DNA of 64,000 nt from JANNMJ01 sp031425525 (GTDB taxonomy: Bacteria > Bacteroidota > Bacteroidia > Cytophagales > Hymenobacteraceae), in assembly GCA_031425525.1 (NCBI GenBank), contig JANPJM010000035.1:38341-102340 (forward strand), in the 5' to 3' direction. Positions 1 through 7,805 of this stretch are shown piece after piece. Position numbers and translations under genes: made by a program. A model generated the notes under the pieces. That model saw nothing but the letters and a program-made list of their open reading frames with translations. It ran no database searches and was not told the origin of the DNA. Positions within the stretch are counted from its first letter, which is position 1. Each line of letters begins with the position of its first letter.

Positions 1-879
1 AAGGAACGCCATTGGTTTGAGGAGGGCAAAGACACCACCTCGAATATGGGCACCGCCGCCGCGCGTAAAGCGCTGGAGATGGCGGGTATCGAAGCGAGCG
101 ACGTGCAGATGATCGTGTTCGCGACGCTCTCGCCGGATTACGTTTTTCCGGGGTCGGGCGTGCTCACGCAGCGGCAGCTGGGCCTGACCGATGTACCCGC
201 GCTTGACGTTCGGAACCAATGTACGGGGTTCATTTATGCGCTGTCGGTCGCCGATCAATTCATCCGCACCGGGATGTATGATAATGTCCTCGTCATCGGC
301 TCCGAAATTCACTCGTCGGGCCTCGATATGAGTACGCGCGGGCGCACCGTATCCGTCATTTTCGGCGATGGTGCCGGGGCCGTAGTGCTGCGCCCGGCCA
401 CCAAAGAAGGGCACGGCATTCTGAGTACGCACCTGCACGCGCAGGGCGAATTTGCGGAGGAGTTGATGGTCGAGAGCCCCGGCTCCAATTTCAACGACCG
501 CGTGCGACTGGCCCTCGAAAAGCCCGAAGCGATGTACCCCTTCATGAACGGCAACCAAGTGTTCAAGCACGCCGTGACGCGGTTTCCGCAGGTCATTCAG
601 GAGGCGCTCGATGCGAACGGGTATCAGGCAGCCGATATCGATTTGCTCATCCCGCACCAAGCCAATCTGCGGATTACGCAGTACGTGCAGCAAAAAATGG
701 GTTTGGCGCCCGAAAAGGTGTTTTCCAACATCGAAAAATACGGCAATACCACCGCCGCATCAGTGCCCATTGCCCTGAGCGAAGCCATGGCCGAAGGGCG
801 AATTAAAGAAGGAGATCTAGTGTGCCTAGCGGCGTTTGGGTCGGGCTTTACGTGGGGATCGGCGTTGGTTAGGTTTTAG
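1..879 (+). CDS. fabH: Beta-ketoacyl-ACP synthase III, 5'-truncated by window edge
   Basis: This enzyme condenses acetyl-CoA or another short acyl-CoA with malonyl-ACP to start fatty acid synthesis in the cytoplasm. The reading frame is open from base 1, so the N-terminus lies outside the window and 292 residues remain. The KAS III catalytic triad is visible: Cys in NQCTGF (codon near 220), His in LIPHQANLR (near 653) and Asn in YGNTTAAS (near 751). The C-terminus GSGFTWGSALVRF is typical of FabH. A tandem-repeat intergenic segment follows the stop codon. The family is certain; the acyl-primer preference cannot be read from sequence. Confidence 0.95.
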   Translation, partial: KERHWFEEGKDTTSNMGTAAARKALEMAGIEASDVQMIVFATLSPDYVFPGSGVLTQRQLGLTDVPALDVRNQCTGFIYALSVADQFIRTGMYDNVLVIGSEIHSSGLDMSTRGRTVSVIFGDGAGAVVLRPATKEGHGILSTHLHAQGEFAEELMVESPGSNFNDRVRLALEKPEAMYPFMNGNQVFKHAVTRFPQVIQEALDANGYQAADIDLLIPHQANLRITQYVQQKMGLAPEKVFSNIEKYGNTTAASVPIALSEAMAEGRIKEGDLVCLAAFGSGFTWGSALVRF

Positions 880-1031
880 TGTATAGTGTATAGGATTTAG
901 GGCTTAGGGTAAAGAGTTTACAGGCTGATTAATTAATTCAAGCGTTAAGAATGCCACCTCGTTGCGATTCTTAAACCGCAGTCGAGCCTAAACACTAAAA
1001 CCCAAACACTAAAACTTAAACCCTACCTCAA
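874..1031. repeat. Intergenic inverted low-complexity arms between fabH and the DtxR gene
   Basis: The gap starts at the fabH stop and runs to the next ATG. The left arm (about 874-923) is built of TTTAG/TTAGGG-like units. The right arm (about 984-1026) is built of CTAAACACTAAAA-like units that are roughly its reverse complement. A roughly 60-base unrelated loop separates them. The pairing is imperfect. The architecture matches the hairpins at 39003, 42763, 48423 and 48828. Confidence 0.55.
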
Positions 1032-1700
1032 ATGGCCACCTTCACCGAGGAAAACTACCTGAAAGCGCTCTACAAGATTGCGGAGCGCAGCGGCAAGCCC
1101 GACGTGAGTACCACGGCGCTCGCGGAGGCGCTCGATACGCGGGCGGCCTCGGTGACGGAAATGCTGCGGCGGCTGGCCGAAAAGGGCGCCGTGCAATACG
1201 AAAAATATCGCGGTGCGCGCCTCACCGATGCCGGCCGAACGGTGGCCGTGCTTACCATTCGGCGGCACCGGTTGTGGGAGGTTTTTTTGGTCGATAAACT
1301 TGGTTTTTCGTGGGATGAAGTCCACGAGGTGGCCGAGGAGATGGAACACCTGACCTCAACACTGCTGCTCGAACGGCTCGATGCCTTTCTGGGCCACCCC
1401 GACGTAGACCCGCACGGCGACCCCATCCCGTCGGCAGCGGGCGAATTTCGACCGCGCCCGGCCGCGCAACGGCCGCTGGCCGATGCCGAACCCGGCCCCG
1501 CGCGACTTTGTGTTACGGGTTTGCTCGATACGGGCGCCACTTTTTTGCAGCACCTCGACCGCCTCGGCCTACGCCCCGGCACCACCCTGACGGTGGTCGA
1601 GCGGTTTGCTTACGACGGCACGTTGCGCGTGCGCCGCGCCGGCGAAATCACCGAAACTGTGGTCTCGCGCGAGACGGCGCTGCAAGTCCTGGTGCAGTAA
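1032..1700 (+). CDS. DtxR/MntR-family metal-dependent transcriptional regulator
   Basis: Cytoplasmic repressor of metal uptake genes that binds DNA when loaded with Mn2+ or Fe2+. Of 222 residues, the first ~65 form the winged helix (EENYLKALYKI, then STTALAEALDTRAASVTEML). The next ~75 form the dimerisation and metal-binding domain, with the ligand-like residues His in HRLWEVFL and Glu/Glu/His in VAEEMEHLTS. The C-terminal ~75 residues look like an FeoA/SH3-like domain. No transporter target is adjacent. Whether it senses Mn or Fe is not decidable here. Confidence 0.92.
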   Translation: MATFTEENYLKALYKIAERSGKPDVSTTALAEALDTRAASVTEMLRRLAEKGAVQYEKYRGARLTDAGRTVAVLTIRRHRLWEVFLVDKLGFSWDEVHEVAEEMEHLTSTLLLERLDAFLGHPDVDPHGDPIPSAAGEFRPRPAAQRPLADAEPGPARLCVTGLLDTGATFLQHLDRLGLRPGTTLTVVERFAYDGTLRVRRAGEITETVVSRETALQVLVQ

Positions 1701-1772
1701 AGGAGCTTCGGCAGCCGAGCAAGTGGCGTTACATCGCGACTGAATGGCGCGGCACGTTACATTTACTTCGCT

Positions 1773-2225
1773 ATGGAGTCTTTTTTCGCGTCCGTGCCCT
1801 TGTGGGCCATTTTCTTCACCGTCGGCGTGGCCTTGCTCGCGCTCGAAATGCTGTCGCTGACGTTCGACCTGCTCTGGCTCGGCATTGGTGCTATGGCCGG
1901 CGCGTTGGTGGCGTGGCTGGTACCGAGTGCGGCGCCCTGGGTGCCGCTGCTGGTGAGTATTGGCACGGCGCTCGTGCTGCTGGTTTTTGGGCGGCGCTGG
2001 GCCAAGAAGCAGCGCGGCATCAACCGATACGTGTCGGCGGCCGACGCGCTCGTGGGGCGCGAGGCGGAGGTCGTGCGCGCCATCCGCCCGCCGCAGCTTG
2101 GGCTCATCCGGTCGGGTAACGAGACGTGGAGCGCCACGGCCGCGCACGCGCTCGAAACCGGTCAGCGGGTGGTTATCACGAGCCGCTCGGCGACGGTGGT
2201 GACGGTCGAGATTTTCACGACTTGA
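1773..2225 (+). CDS. NfeD-like membrane protein
   Basis: This 150-residue protein has two or three hydrophobic helices (about residues 8-75) followed by a soluble OB-fold-like C-terminal domain (about 90-148, with VGREAEVV and LETGQRVVITS). That is the short NfeD form lacking the ClpP-type protease domain. NfeD proteins are typically encoded beside SPFH/stomatin genes and are thought to work with them in the inner membrane. Here an SPFH gene follows 90 bases downstream on the same strand. No enzymatic residues are visible. Confidence 0.88.
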   Translation: MESFFASVPLWAIFFTVGVALLALEMLSLTFDLLWLGIGAMAGALVAWLVPSAAPWVPLLVSIGTALVLLVFGRRWAKKQRGINRYVSAADALVGREAEVVRAIRPPQLGLIRSGNETWSATAAHALETGQRVVITSRSATVVTVEIFTT

Positions 2226-2314
2226 GCGTTTAATCGGTCGTAATCGGCTGATTCAGAGATTATCACTTCCCTCCTTCCTGCTTTTTCTTTCCCTCCCCTA
2301 TTACCCTATCCAAC

Positions 2315-3205
2315 ATGTCGTATTTCGTCATTGGTATTCTCGTGCTGGCCGTCATTCTGGTGCTGGCGGGCGTGAAAGTGGTGCAACAGCAGCGCGTGGG
2401 CGTGCTGGAACGTCTCGGTAAGTTCGACCGGCTACTGCATCCGGGCCTCAACATCGTGCTGCCGTTCGTGGAATACGTGCGCGTGTACCACGATCTGCGG
2501 ATTCAGCAAGCCGGCGTGCCGCCGCAATCGGTCATTACGAAAGACAACGCGCAGGTAATTATTGACACAATTATTTTTTACCAAGTCAATAATCCCGAAT
2601 TAGCCACCTATGGCATTTCTGATCTGGTGCAGGGCGTGCGCAATATTTCCACGGCCTCGATGCGCCAAATCATCGGCAATCTGGAGCTGGACGAAGCCCT
2701 GAGCGGCCGGGAGCGCATTTCGACTGAAATCCGGCTTGCGCTCGACGAGGCCACTGAGAAATGGGGCGTCCGCATCGAGCGCGTCGAGCTGGTCGATATC
2801 AAGCCGCCGGCCGATATTCAGGATGCTATGGACAAGCAAATCAAGGCCGAACGCACCCGCCGCGCCGTAATTCTGGAAGCCGAAGCCGCCAAGCAGGACA
2901 CGATTTTGCGCGCCGAAGGCGACCGGCAATCCAAAATCCTGCGCGCCGAAGGCGACCGTGCCTCCGCCGAACTTTCGGCACTCGGTCAGGCCGCCGCCAT
3001 TCGTTCGGTAGCCGAAGCCGAAAAGGCGCGGATCGAAATGCTCGCCTCGGCCCACCTCACCCCCGAAGTACTGACGTGGAAGTCGTTTGAAGCCTTGCAG
3101 GAGATTTCCAAGGGCGCAGCGAACAAGATTTTCATCCCGACGGCGGCCGTGGAAACGCTGGGCAGCATCGGTGCGATTGGGGAAATGCTGGCGGCGAAGA
3201 AGTAG
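2315..3205 (+). CDS. SPFH/Band 7 (stomatin/paraslipin-like) protein
   Basis: A 296-residue inner-membrane scaffold protein. It has one N-terminal transmembrane helix (residues 2-25), the SPFH core (about 28-180: QQQRVGVLERLGKFDR, PPQSVITKDN, RVELVDIKPP) and a charged helical coiled-coil segment rich in AEGDRQSKILRAEGD repeats (about 185-245). SPFH proteins oligomerise into membrane microdomains and often regulate membrane proteases. Pairing with the upstream NfeD gene supports the assignment. Four bases separate its stop from the next ATG. Confidence 0.93.
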   Translation: MSYFVIGILVLAVILVLAGVKVVQQQRVGVLERLGKFDRLLHPGLNIVLPFVEYVRVYHDLRIQQAGVPPQSVITKDNAQVIIDTIIFYQVNNPELATYGISDLVQGVRNISTASMRQIIGNLELDEALSGRERISTEIRLALDEATEKWGVRIERVELVDIKPPADIQDAMDKQIKAERTRRAVILEAEAAKQDTILRAEGDRQSKILRAEGDRASAELSALGQAAAIRSVAEAEKARIEMLASAHLTPEVLTWKSFEALQEISKGAANKIFIPTAAVETLGSIGAIGEMLAAKK

Positions 3206-3208
3206 GTA

Positions 3209-3667
3209 ATGAATAACTTCATCCGCCTGCACGTAGACGGCTATGGCGCTTACGAGCTCAACGGACAGCGTTACATCGACTGGATCGGCATAGAAGTAAG
3301 CAATGGCCCATTTTCAGGTTATACCGACGCATTTCTTTCGGGAGAAGAAATAGCCCGTTTTGCAGCTGGGATAATCGCGTATCCATTGGCTGAAGAGCCA
3401 ATCAAACTCAGAAGCCTAATCATCGAATCTAATGGTACCGAACAATGCTTGGCTAGCCTGATTTTACGCGCCGATCCGTACCGAGCGGTAAGGATAGACG
3501 TACGGCTGGAAGTGCTTCCGGCCATTAATTCTGATGTCACGCACGTCTGCCAAACCGTAATATTTGCAGATTACGAGCCTATTCGACGCTTTAGTCAGGC
3601 CTTGATGGGAATCCTGCGCGGCGATCTGGACGAAGCGATACTGGTCGCAAACGAATACAAAGGTTGA
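3209..3667 (+). CDS. Hypothetical protein, 152 aa
   Basis: No family recognised. It begins 4 bases after the SPFH stop, so co-transcription is likely. The protein is soluble, with an alternating beta-rich pattern (WIGIEVSNGPFSGYTDAFLSGEEI near residues 20-48) and acidic overall. Its base composition is noticeably less GC-rich than the SPFH gene before it, which hints at a more recent arrival. A functional link with the NfeD/SPFH pair is not established. Confidence 0.7.
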   Translation: MNNFIRLHVDGYGAYELNGQRYIDWIGIEVSNGPFSGYTDAFLSGEEIARFAAGIIAYPLAEEPIKLRSLIIESNGTEQCLASLILRADPYRAVRIDVRLEVLPAINSDVTHVCQTVIFADYEPIRRFSQALMGILRGDLDEAILVANEYKG

Positions 3668-3694
3668 TTTTCATCATTCGCTCAATGCCTTTTC

Positions 3695-3785
3695 TGTCAT
3701 TGCGAGCAAAGCGAAGCGATCCGGCGAATGTTCAACGGCTGCTGGCGCCGGATTGCTTCGTCGCAAAGCCTCCTCGCAATGACAG
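3695..3785. repeat. Palindromic repeat TGTCATTGCGAG family, copy 1
   Basis: The segment opens with TGTCATTGCGAG and closes with CTCGCAATGACA, giving perfect 12-base outer arms. Inner imperfect arms are GCGAAGCGATCCGGCG and CGCCGGATTGCTTCGTCGC. A second copy lies at 62019-62126. It sits in a gap between two plus-strand genes and codes for nothing evident. It behaves like a dispersed REP-type hairpin. Confidence 0.85.
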
Positions 3786-3821
3786 AGGAGTAAAAGCAGG
3801 TAGTATAGCCCCTCCTCCCGC

Positions 3822-4142
3822 TTGAAACTCCTCTTCATCTGTAGCCGAAACAAGCAGCGCAGCCTGACCGCCGAACGTGTTTTCGACGGCTACGACGGCC
3901 ACCAAGTCCGCTCGGCGGGTACTGAGCCGGGCGCCCGCATCCGGGTTACGGCCGGGCATTTGGGCTGGGCCGATTTGATTTTCGTGATGGAAAAGCGCCA
4001 TCAGCAGCGCCTGAACGCCAAGTTCGCGGCGGAGTTAGCAGACAAGCGAATCGTCTGCCTGCACATCCCCGACGATTTTGAGGTGATGGACCCGCGCTTA
4101 ATTCACCGTTTGCAGCAGGTAGTAGCTCCCCATCTGGTATAG
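3822..4142 (+). CDS. Short low-molecular-weight protein tyrosine phosphatase-like protein
   Basis: A compact 106-residue protein with a TTG start. The N-terminal strand leads into a CX5R phosphatase loop, CSRNKQRS (residues 7-14). It resembles the short, COG4551-type predicted tyrosine phosphatases: RSAGT, WADLIFVMEKRH and IPDDFEVMDP are hallmarks recalled for that group. It lacks the length of the classical ~150-residue enzymes. Likely cytoplasmic; the substrate is unknown. It is preceded by the palindromic repeat at 3695. Confidence 0.8.
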   Translation: MKLLFICSRNKQRSLTAERVFDGYDGHQVRSAGTEPGARIRVTAGHLGWADLIFVMEKRHQQRLNAKFAAELADKRIVCLHIPDDFEVMDPRLIHRLQQVVAPHLV

Positions 4143-4212
4143 CCGCATTTCAGTTTAACCATTTTCGCGCTTACCGGTTGATAGCTAAGGCTATTTCGCG
4201 CTTTCCCATCCT

Positions 4213-4662
4213 ATGAAACCACCGGCCGCTACCGTTGCTCTTCCGCCCATCCGAGGCGAAGTACGGGCGGCCCACGGCACGCCCATCATCCGCTATGAAA
4301 CGGAGTTTCAGGGGCGGGTGCTGCATATAGAATGGCAGCCGGGCCCGCCGCTCGAAGACGTTAAAATCGGCTTCAACGCCGTGGCGCGCCTGATTCGGGA
4401 AACCGGGTGCGGAATCGTGCTTTCTGATTCGAACGGCGTGCTGGGCGATTGGTCGGAGTTGATTCCGTGGATTCGCTACGATTTTTTGCCGGCGGCATTG
4501 GACGCCGGGCTTCGCCACCTCGTGGATGTGCTGCCGCTCGACCCGGCCAACTCGTTTTCCGTCCACGCCTGGCGCGAGCAAACGCGCGGCCTCGTACAGC
4601 ACGATGTATTCAGCGGCATTGCGATGGCGCGGCAGTGGTTGGCGGGTCGTTTGGATGGGTAG
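4213..4662 (+). CDS. Hypothetical protein, 149 aa (possible STAS/SpoIIAA-like fold)
   Basis: A soluble protein with no signal peptide. The pattern FNAVARLIRETGCGIVLSDSNGVLGDW followed by amphipathic helices, with a last helix VFSGIAMARQWLAG, suggests a small alpha/beta fold of the kind seen in STAS-like proteins of Bacteroidota. This is only an impression. No catalytic motif is visible. It is followed by a palindromic repeat region rather than by a co-transcribed gene. Confidence 0.65.
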   Translation: MKPPAATVALPPIRGEVRAAHGTPIIRYETEFQGRVLHIEWQPGPPLEDVKIGFNAVARLIRETGCGIVLSDSNGVLGDWSELIPWIRYDFLPAALDAGLRHLVDVLPLDPANSFSVHAWREQTRGLVQHDVFSGIAMARQWLAGRLDG

Positions 4663-4680
4663 GCGCCACCCGACGCGCCA

Positions 4681-4745
4681 CCCAGGGTAGCAATCCCTTC
4701 GGGATAGTAACCCTGGGCTGTGGAATAGAACCCTTTCAGGGTTCG
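4681..4745. repeat. Palindromic intergenic repeat (CCCAGGGT…ACCCTGGG) plus short hairpin
   Basis: Positions 4681-4717 form a near-perfect palindrome with outer arms CCCAGGGT/ACCCTGGG and inner arms ATCCC/GGGAT. A second small hairpin, AACCC-TTTCA-GGGTT, follows at 4729-4743. It looks like a dispersed repeat: similar CCCTGGGCTGTGGAATA strings are familiar from Bacteroidota genomes, from memory and unchecked. Confidence 0.7.
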
Positions 4746-4824
4746 CTAACGCGCAAGAATTTCTGATTTTCGTTGTGGCTGTTAAGTCACCGCAACACAG
4801 TTAGCGCACCCCACGCCCACGCCC

Positions 4825-4832
4825 GACCTTTG
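4825..4832 (+). promoter_or_regulatory. -7 box (GACCTTTG) directly upstream of mnmE
   Basis: GACCTTTG matches the Bacteroidota -7 consensus TAnnTTTG at all but the first base. Only 4 bases (CGCC) separate it from the GTG start of mnmE, so a transcript starting at the usual distance would have almost no leader. The same arrangement, down to the neighbouring bases, precedes menD. Confidence 0.55.
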
Positions 4833-4836
4833 CGCC

Positions 4837-6213
4837 GTGAGTTCAGCTATTTCCTCGACCATTGATACCATCGTGGCGCCCGCCACGGCTGCCGGGGCGG
4901 CGGGCTTGCACGTCATCCGCCTGAGCGGGCCGTGCGCCGTGGCCTTCGCCGATGCGCTGTTTCGGGGGCGCCGTGCCCTCGCCGACGCTCCGGCGCGCAC
5001 GCTGCATTACGGCCGACTAGTCGATGGCGAGCGGCTGCTGGACGAAGTGGTAGTAGCGGTGTTTCGGGCGCCGCACTCGTACACCCGCGAGGATGTGGTG
5101 GAAATCAGCACGCACGGCTCCGATTACATCGTCGGGGAGGTGTTGGCGTCGCTCACGGCGCGGGGGGCGCGGCTGGCGGGGCCGGGCGAGTTTACGCAGC
5201 GGGCGTTTTTGAACGGCAGCCTCGATTTGACGCAGGCCGAAGCCGTGGCCGATGTCATTGCCGCCGATTCGGCGCTGGCCCACCGCGTGGCCGTGGCGCA
5301 ATTGCGCGGCGGCGTTTCGAATCAGTTGCGGGAATTGCGGCAGGAATTGATCGATTTCGCCGCGCTGCTGGAATTGGAGCTTGATTTTTCGGAAGAAGAC
5401 GTGGAGTTTGCCCACCGCCCGGCGCTCACGGCGCTACTGGTGCGGGCGCTGGATTCGGTGGAAGAATTACGCGCCACCTTCGGCCTCGGCAACGCCATCA
5501 AAAACGGCGTGGTGACGGTGATTGCCGGCCGACCGAACGCCGGCAAATCCACTTTACTCAACGCGCTCGTTGGGGAGGAGCGCGCCATCGTGAGCGCCAT
5601 TGCCGGCACCACGCGCGATTTGATCGAAGACGACGTGCTGCTCGGCGGGCTGCGATTTCGGTTTGTCGATACGGCCGGACTGCGCGAAACGACCGACGAA
5701 GTGGAGGCCATCGGGGTGGCCCGCACCCGCGCCCGCGCGGGGCAAGCCGCCCTGCTGGTGTACGTTTTCGACCTGACGACCGCGACGGCCGCCCAGGTAG
5801 AAGTGGATGTTACGGAACTGCTCGCGGGCCGCGAAATTCCCGTGTTGCTCGTGGGGAACAAGGCCGATGCGGCGCTGCAAACGGCCGCGCCGGACGGGGC
5901 GCTCAGCATCTCTGCCCACCAACCGGCCGACATTCAGCGGCTCAAAACGGCTTTGCTCGACACGGCGCGCCGGGCAGGGCTCGATGCGTCGGCCACGGCC
6001 ACCATCATCACAAACGCCCGGCACCACGCCGCCCTGACCCGCGCCGCCAACGCGTTGCGCGCCGTGCTGACGGGCCTCGGCAGCGGCTTAGGCACCGAAT
6101 TAATCGCGTACGACTTACGCGCCGGCCTGACGGCGCTCGGCGAAATAACCGGCGACGTGACGCCGGATGATTTGTTGGGGTCGATTTTCGGGCGGTTTTG
6201 TATCGGGAAGTAG
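4837..6213 (+). CDS. mnmE: tRNA uridine-5-carboxymethylaminomethyl modification GTPase
   Basis: MnmE, with MnmG, installs the (carboxymethyl)aminomethyl group on U34 of certain tRNAs in the cytoplasm. Its 458 residues show the N-terminal tetrahydrofolate-binding domain (1-120), a helical domain, and an inserted GTPase domain with the P-loop GRPNAGKS (about 230-237), switch motif DTAG and NKAD. It ends in the invariant CIGK that carries the reactive Cys. The start is GTG at 4837. Length is normal for the family. A single-gene unit seems likely, since a 44-bp repeat array follows. Confidence 0.97.
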   Translation: MSSAISSTIDTIVAPATAAGAAGLHVIRLSGPCAVAFADALFRGRRALADAPARTLHYGRLVDGERLLDEVVVAVFRAPHSYTREDVVEISTHGSDYIVGEVLASLTARGARLAGPGEFTQRAFLNGSLDLTQAEAVADVIAADSALAHRVAVAQLRGGVSNQLRELRQELIDFAALLELELDFSEEDVEFAHRPALTALLVRALDSVEELRATFGLGNAIKNGVVTVIAGRPNAGKSTLLNALVGEERAIVSAIAGTTRDLIEDDVLLGGLRFRFVDTAGLRETTDEVEAIGVARTRARAGQAALLVYVFDLTTATAAQVEVDVTELLAGREIPVLLVGNKADAALQTAAPDGALSISAHQPADIQRLKTALLDTARRAGLDASATATIITNARHHAALTRAANALRAVLTGLGSGLGTELIAYDLRAGLTALGEITGDVTPDDLLGSIFGRFCIGK

Positions 6214-6230
6214 CCGCCTCGGTCACGAGT

Positions 6231-6378
6231 TGGTAGCACATCAGATGGTATGCTACATTTTTTACGCCTTATCATTTTGGTGTAGCCTGTCGTTTGCTAC
6301 ATTTTTCGCTTCCTAATCAATTGTTGTAGCAGTCCGGTTGCTACACGTTTCGCACTGCTGTTAAAAGTGTAGCACCTC
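6231..6378. repeat. Array of hairpin units with ~44-bp period (array 1)
   Basis: Three units plus a truncated fourth. Each has the form GTAGC-loop-GCTACA followed by a T-rich stretch and about 20 variable bases. The GCTAC motifs fall at 6252, 6296 and 6340, exactly 44 bases apart, and the last partial unit TGTAGCACC is at 6368-6376. Each unit can fold as a small stem-loop followed by T residues. The same design and period recur at 37270-37413. Confidence 0.8.
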
Positions 6379-6425
6379 GTTAGGCCGGGTCGTGAGCCTT
6401 CCGTCTACCGTTACCTTTACTTTCT

Positions 6426-7757
6426 ATGGAAGGCCTCACCAAAATAGATGACTTAGGGCAGCCGCGCGTGGTAATCGTGGGGGGCGGGTTTGCGGGGCTG
6501 GAGTTGGCAAAATCCCTCGCCGATTTGCCGGTGCAGGTCGTCCTCATCGACAAGCACAATTACCACACGTTTCAGCCGTTGCTGTACCAGTTGGGCACGG
6601 CGGCGCTGGAAGCCGACTCGATAGTGGCGCCGTTTCGGAAGCTGCTCGGCAAGCTGCCGAACGTGTATTTCCGGCTGGCGGAGGTGGTGGGAGTCAATAC
6701 CACAACGCGGGTCGTGGAGACGAGTATCGGCCTCGTGCGCTATGATTATCTGGTGATCGCGACGGGCGCCGAACCCAATTTTCTTGGTTCGCGCGATATT
6801 CAGCGGCACGCCATTACGCTCAAGAGCGTCGATGATGCCATTGAGTTACGCAATACCGTGCTGGCTAATTTCGAGGAAGCGTTGCAGCTCGGCGACATCG
6901 AGAAAATCAACTCCCTGCTCGATTTCGTGATCGTTGGGGGCGGCCCCACGGGCGTCGAGATTGCCGGGGCGCTCAGTGAGTTGCGCGCGCATTGCTTCCC
7001 GCTCGATTATAAAGAGCTGGATTTCCGGGAAATGGACATTCACCTCATTCAGAGCGGGCACGTGTTGCTGAAAGGGATGTCGGCCGAAGCCTCGGCGAAG
7101 GCGCTGACGTACCTCAAGCGGTTTGGGGTGCAGGTGTGGCTCGACCGGCGGGTGAAATCATATGATGGCTACACCGTGACGCTCAATACCGGCGAAACGC
7201 TCATTACGCGCACCCTGATTTGGGCGGCGGGCGTGAGCGGCGCGCCCATTCAAGGGCTCCCGGCCGATTGTCTGGTGAGCGGCAACCGTTACGCCGTCGA
7301 TGAAGCGAGCCGTATCAAGGGACAGGAATACGTGTTCGCCATCGGCGATATTGCCTCCATGCGCACCGACGCCTACCCCGATGGCCACCCGATGGTGGCG
7401 CAGCCCGCCATTCAGCAGGGCAAGCATCTGGCGCGCAACCTGCGCCGCGCCCTCACCGGCGAGCCGATGACGGCGTTTCAGTACGACGACAAAGGTTCGA
7501 TGGCGACCATCGGGCGTAACCATGCGGTGGCGGATATTCGGTTATTCGGCCGAAACCTGCACCTCGGCGGGTTCATCGCGTGGCTGGCGTGGGGCGGGGT
7601 GCATGTGATGTCGCTGGTGGGGTTCCGTAACCGTTTGATGGTAGTACTCAACTGGTTCGGCTCGTATTTGAGCCAGGATAAGGGTTTGCGCTACATCATC
7701 GGCAAGACCAAAGCCCCGCGCGTAGAGGAGGAACCGACGGAGAAAGCAATTGTGTGA
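6426..7757 (+). CDS. ndh: Type II NADH:quinone oxidoreductase (NAD(P)/FAD-dependent)
   Basis: A membrane-associated, non-proton-pumping dehydrogenase that passes electrons from NADH to the quinone pool, here presumably menaquinone given the men genes in this window. The 443 residues have the FAD dinucleotide fold VIVGGGFAGLE (15-25), the NAD fold VIVGGGPTGVEIAG (about 168-181), the FAD-binding AIGDIA motif, and the quinone-side segment VAQPAIQQGKHLARNL. A C-terminal amphipathic/hydrophobic stretch (FIAWLAWGGVHVMSLVG, about 381-397) would dock it on the membrane. Length and motifs are standard. Confidence 0.94.
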   Translation: MEGLTKIDDLGQPRVVIVGGGFAGLELAKSLADLPVQVVLIDKHNYHTFQPLLYQLGTAALEADSIVAPFRKLLGKLPNVYFRLAEVVGVNTTTRVVETSIGLVRYDYLVIATGAEPNFLGSRDIQRHAITLKSVDDAIELRNTVLANFEEALQLGDIEKINSLLDFVIVGGGPTGVEIAGALSELRAHCFPLDYKELDFREMDIHLIQSGHVLLKGMSAEASAKALTYLKRFGVQVWLDRRVKSYDGYTVTLNTGETLITRTLIWAAGVSGAPIQGLPADCLVSGNRYAVDEASRIKGQEYVFAIGDIASMRTDAYPDGHPMVAQPAIQQGKHLARNLRRALTGEPMTAFQYDDKGSMATIGRNHAVADIRLFGRNLHLGGFIAWLAWGGVHVMSLVGFRNRLMVVLNWFGSYLSQDKGLRYIIGKTKAPRVEEEPTEKAIV

Positions 7758-7775
7758 GGCGCCGGTAAGGCGGTT

Positions 7776-7801
7776 GTAGTGCGGACTTCAGTCCGCACTA
7801 C
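7776..7801. terminator. Perfect palindrome between convergent genes (GTAGTGCGGAC family, copy 1)
   Basis: An 11-base arm GTAGTGCGGAC, a TTCA loop and the exact complement GTCCGCACTAC. It lies between the end of ndh (7757) and the end of the minus-strand gene at 7806, so it can terminate both. A related palindrome with a longer loop is at 57781-57852, which points to a dispersed repeat used as terminator. Confidence 0.7.
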
Positions 7802-7805
7802 ATTC

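Noticed and set aside
6231..6378. CRISPR array
   Set aside because: The units have short conserved ends and variable middles, but the repeats are not identical and no cas genes are present in the window; the unit is a hairpin with a T-run, not a repeat-spacer pattern.
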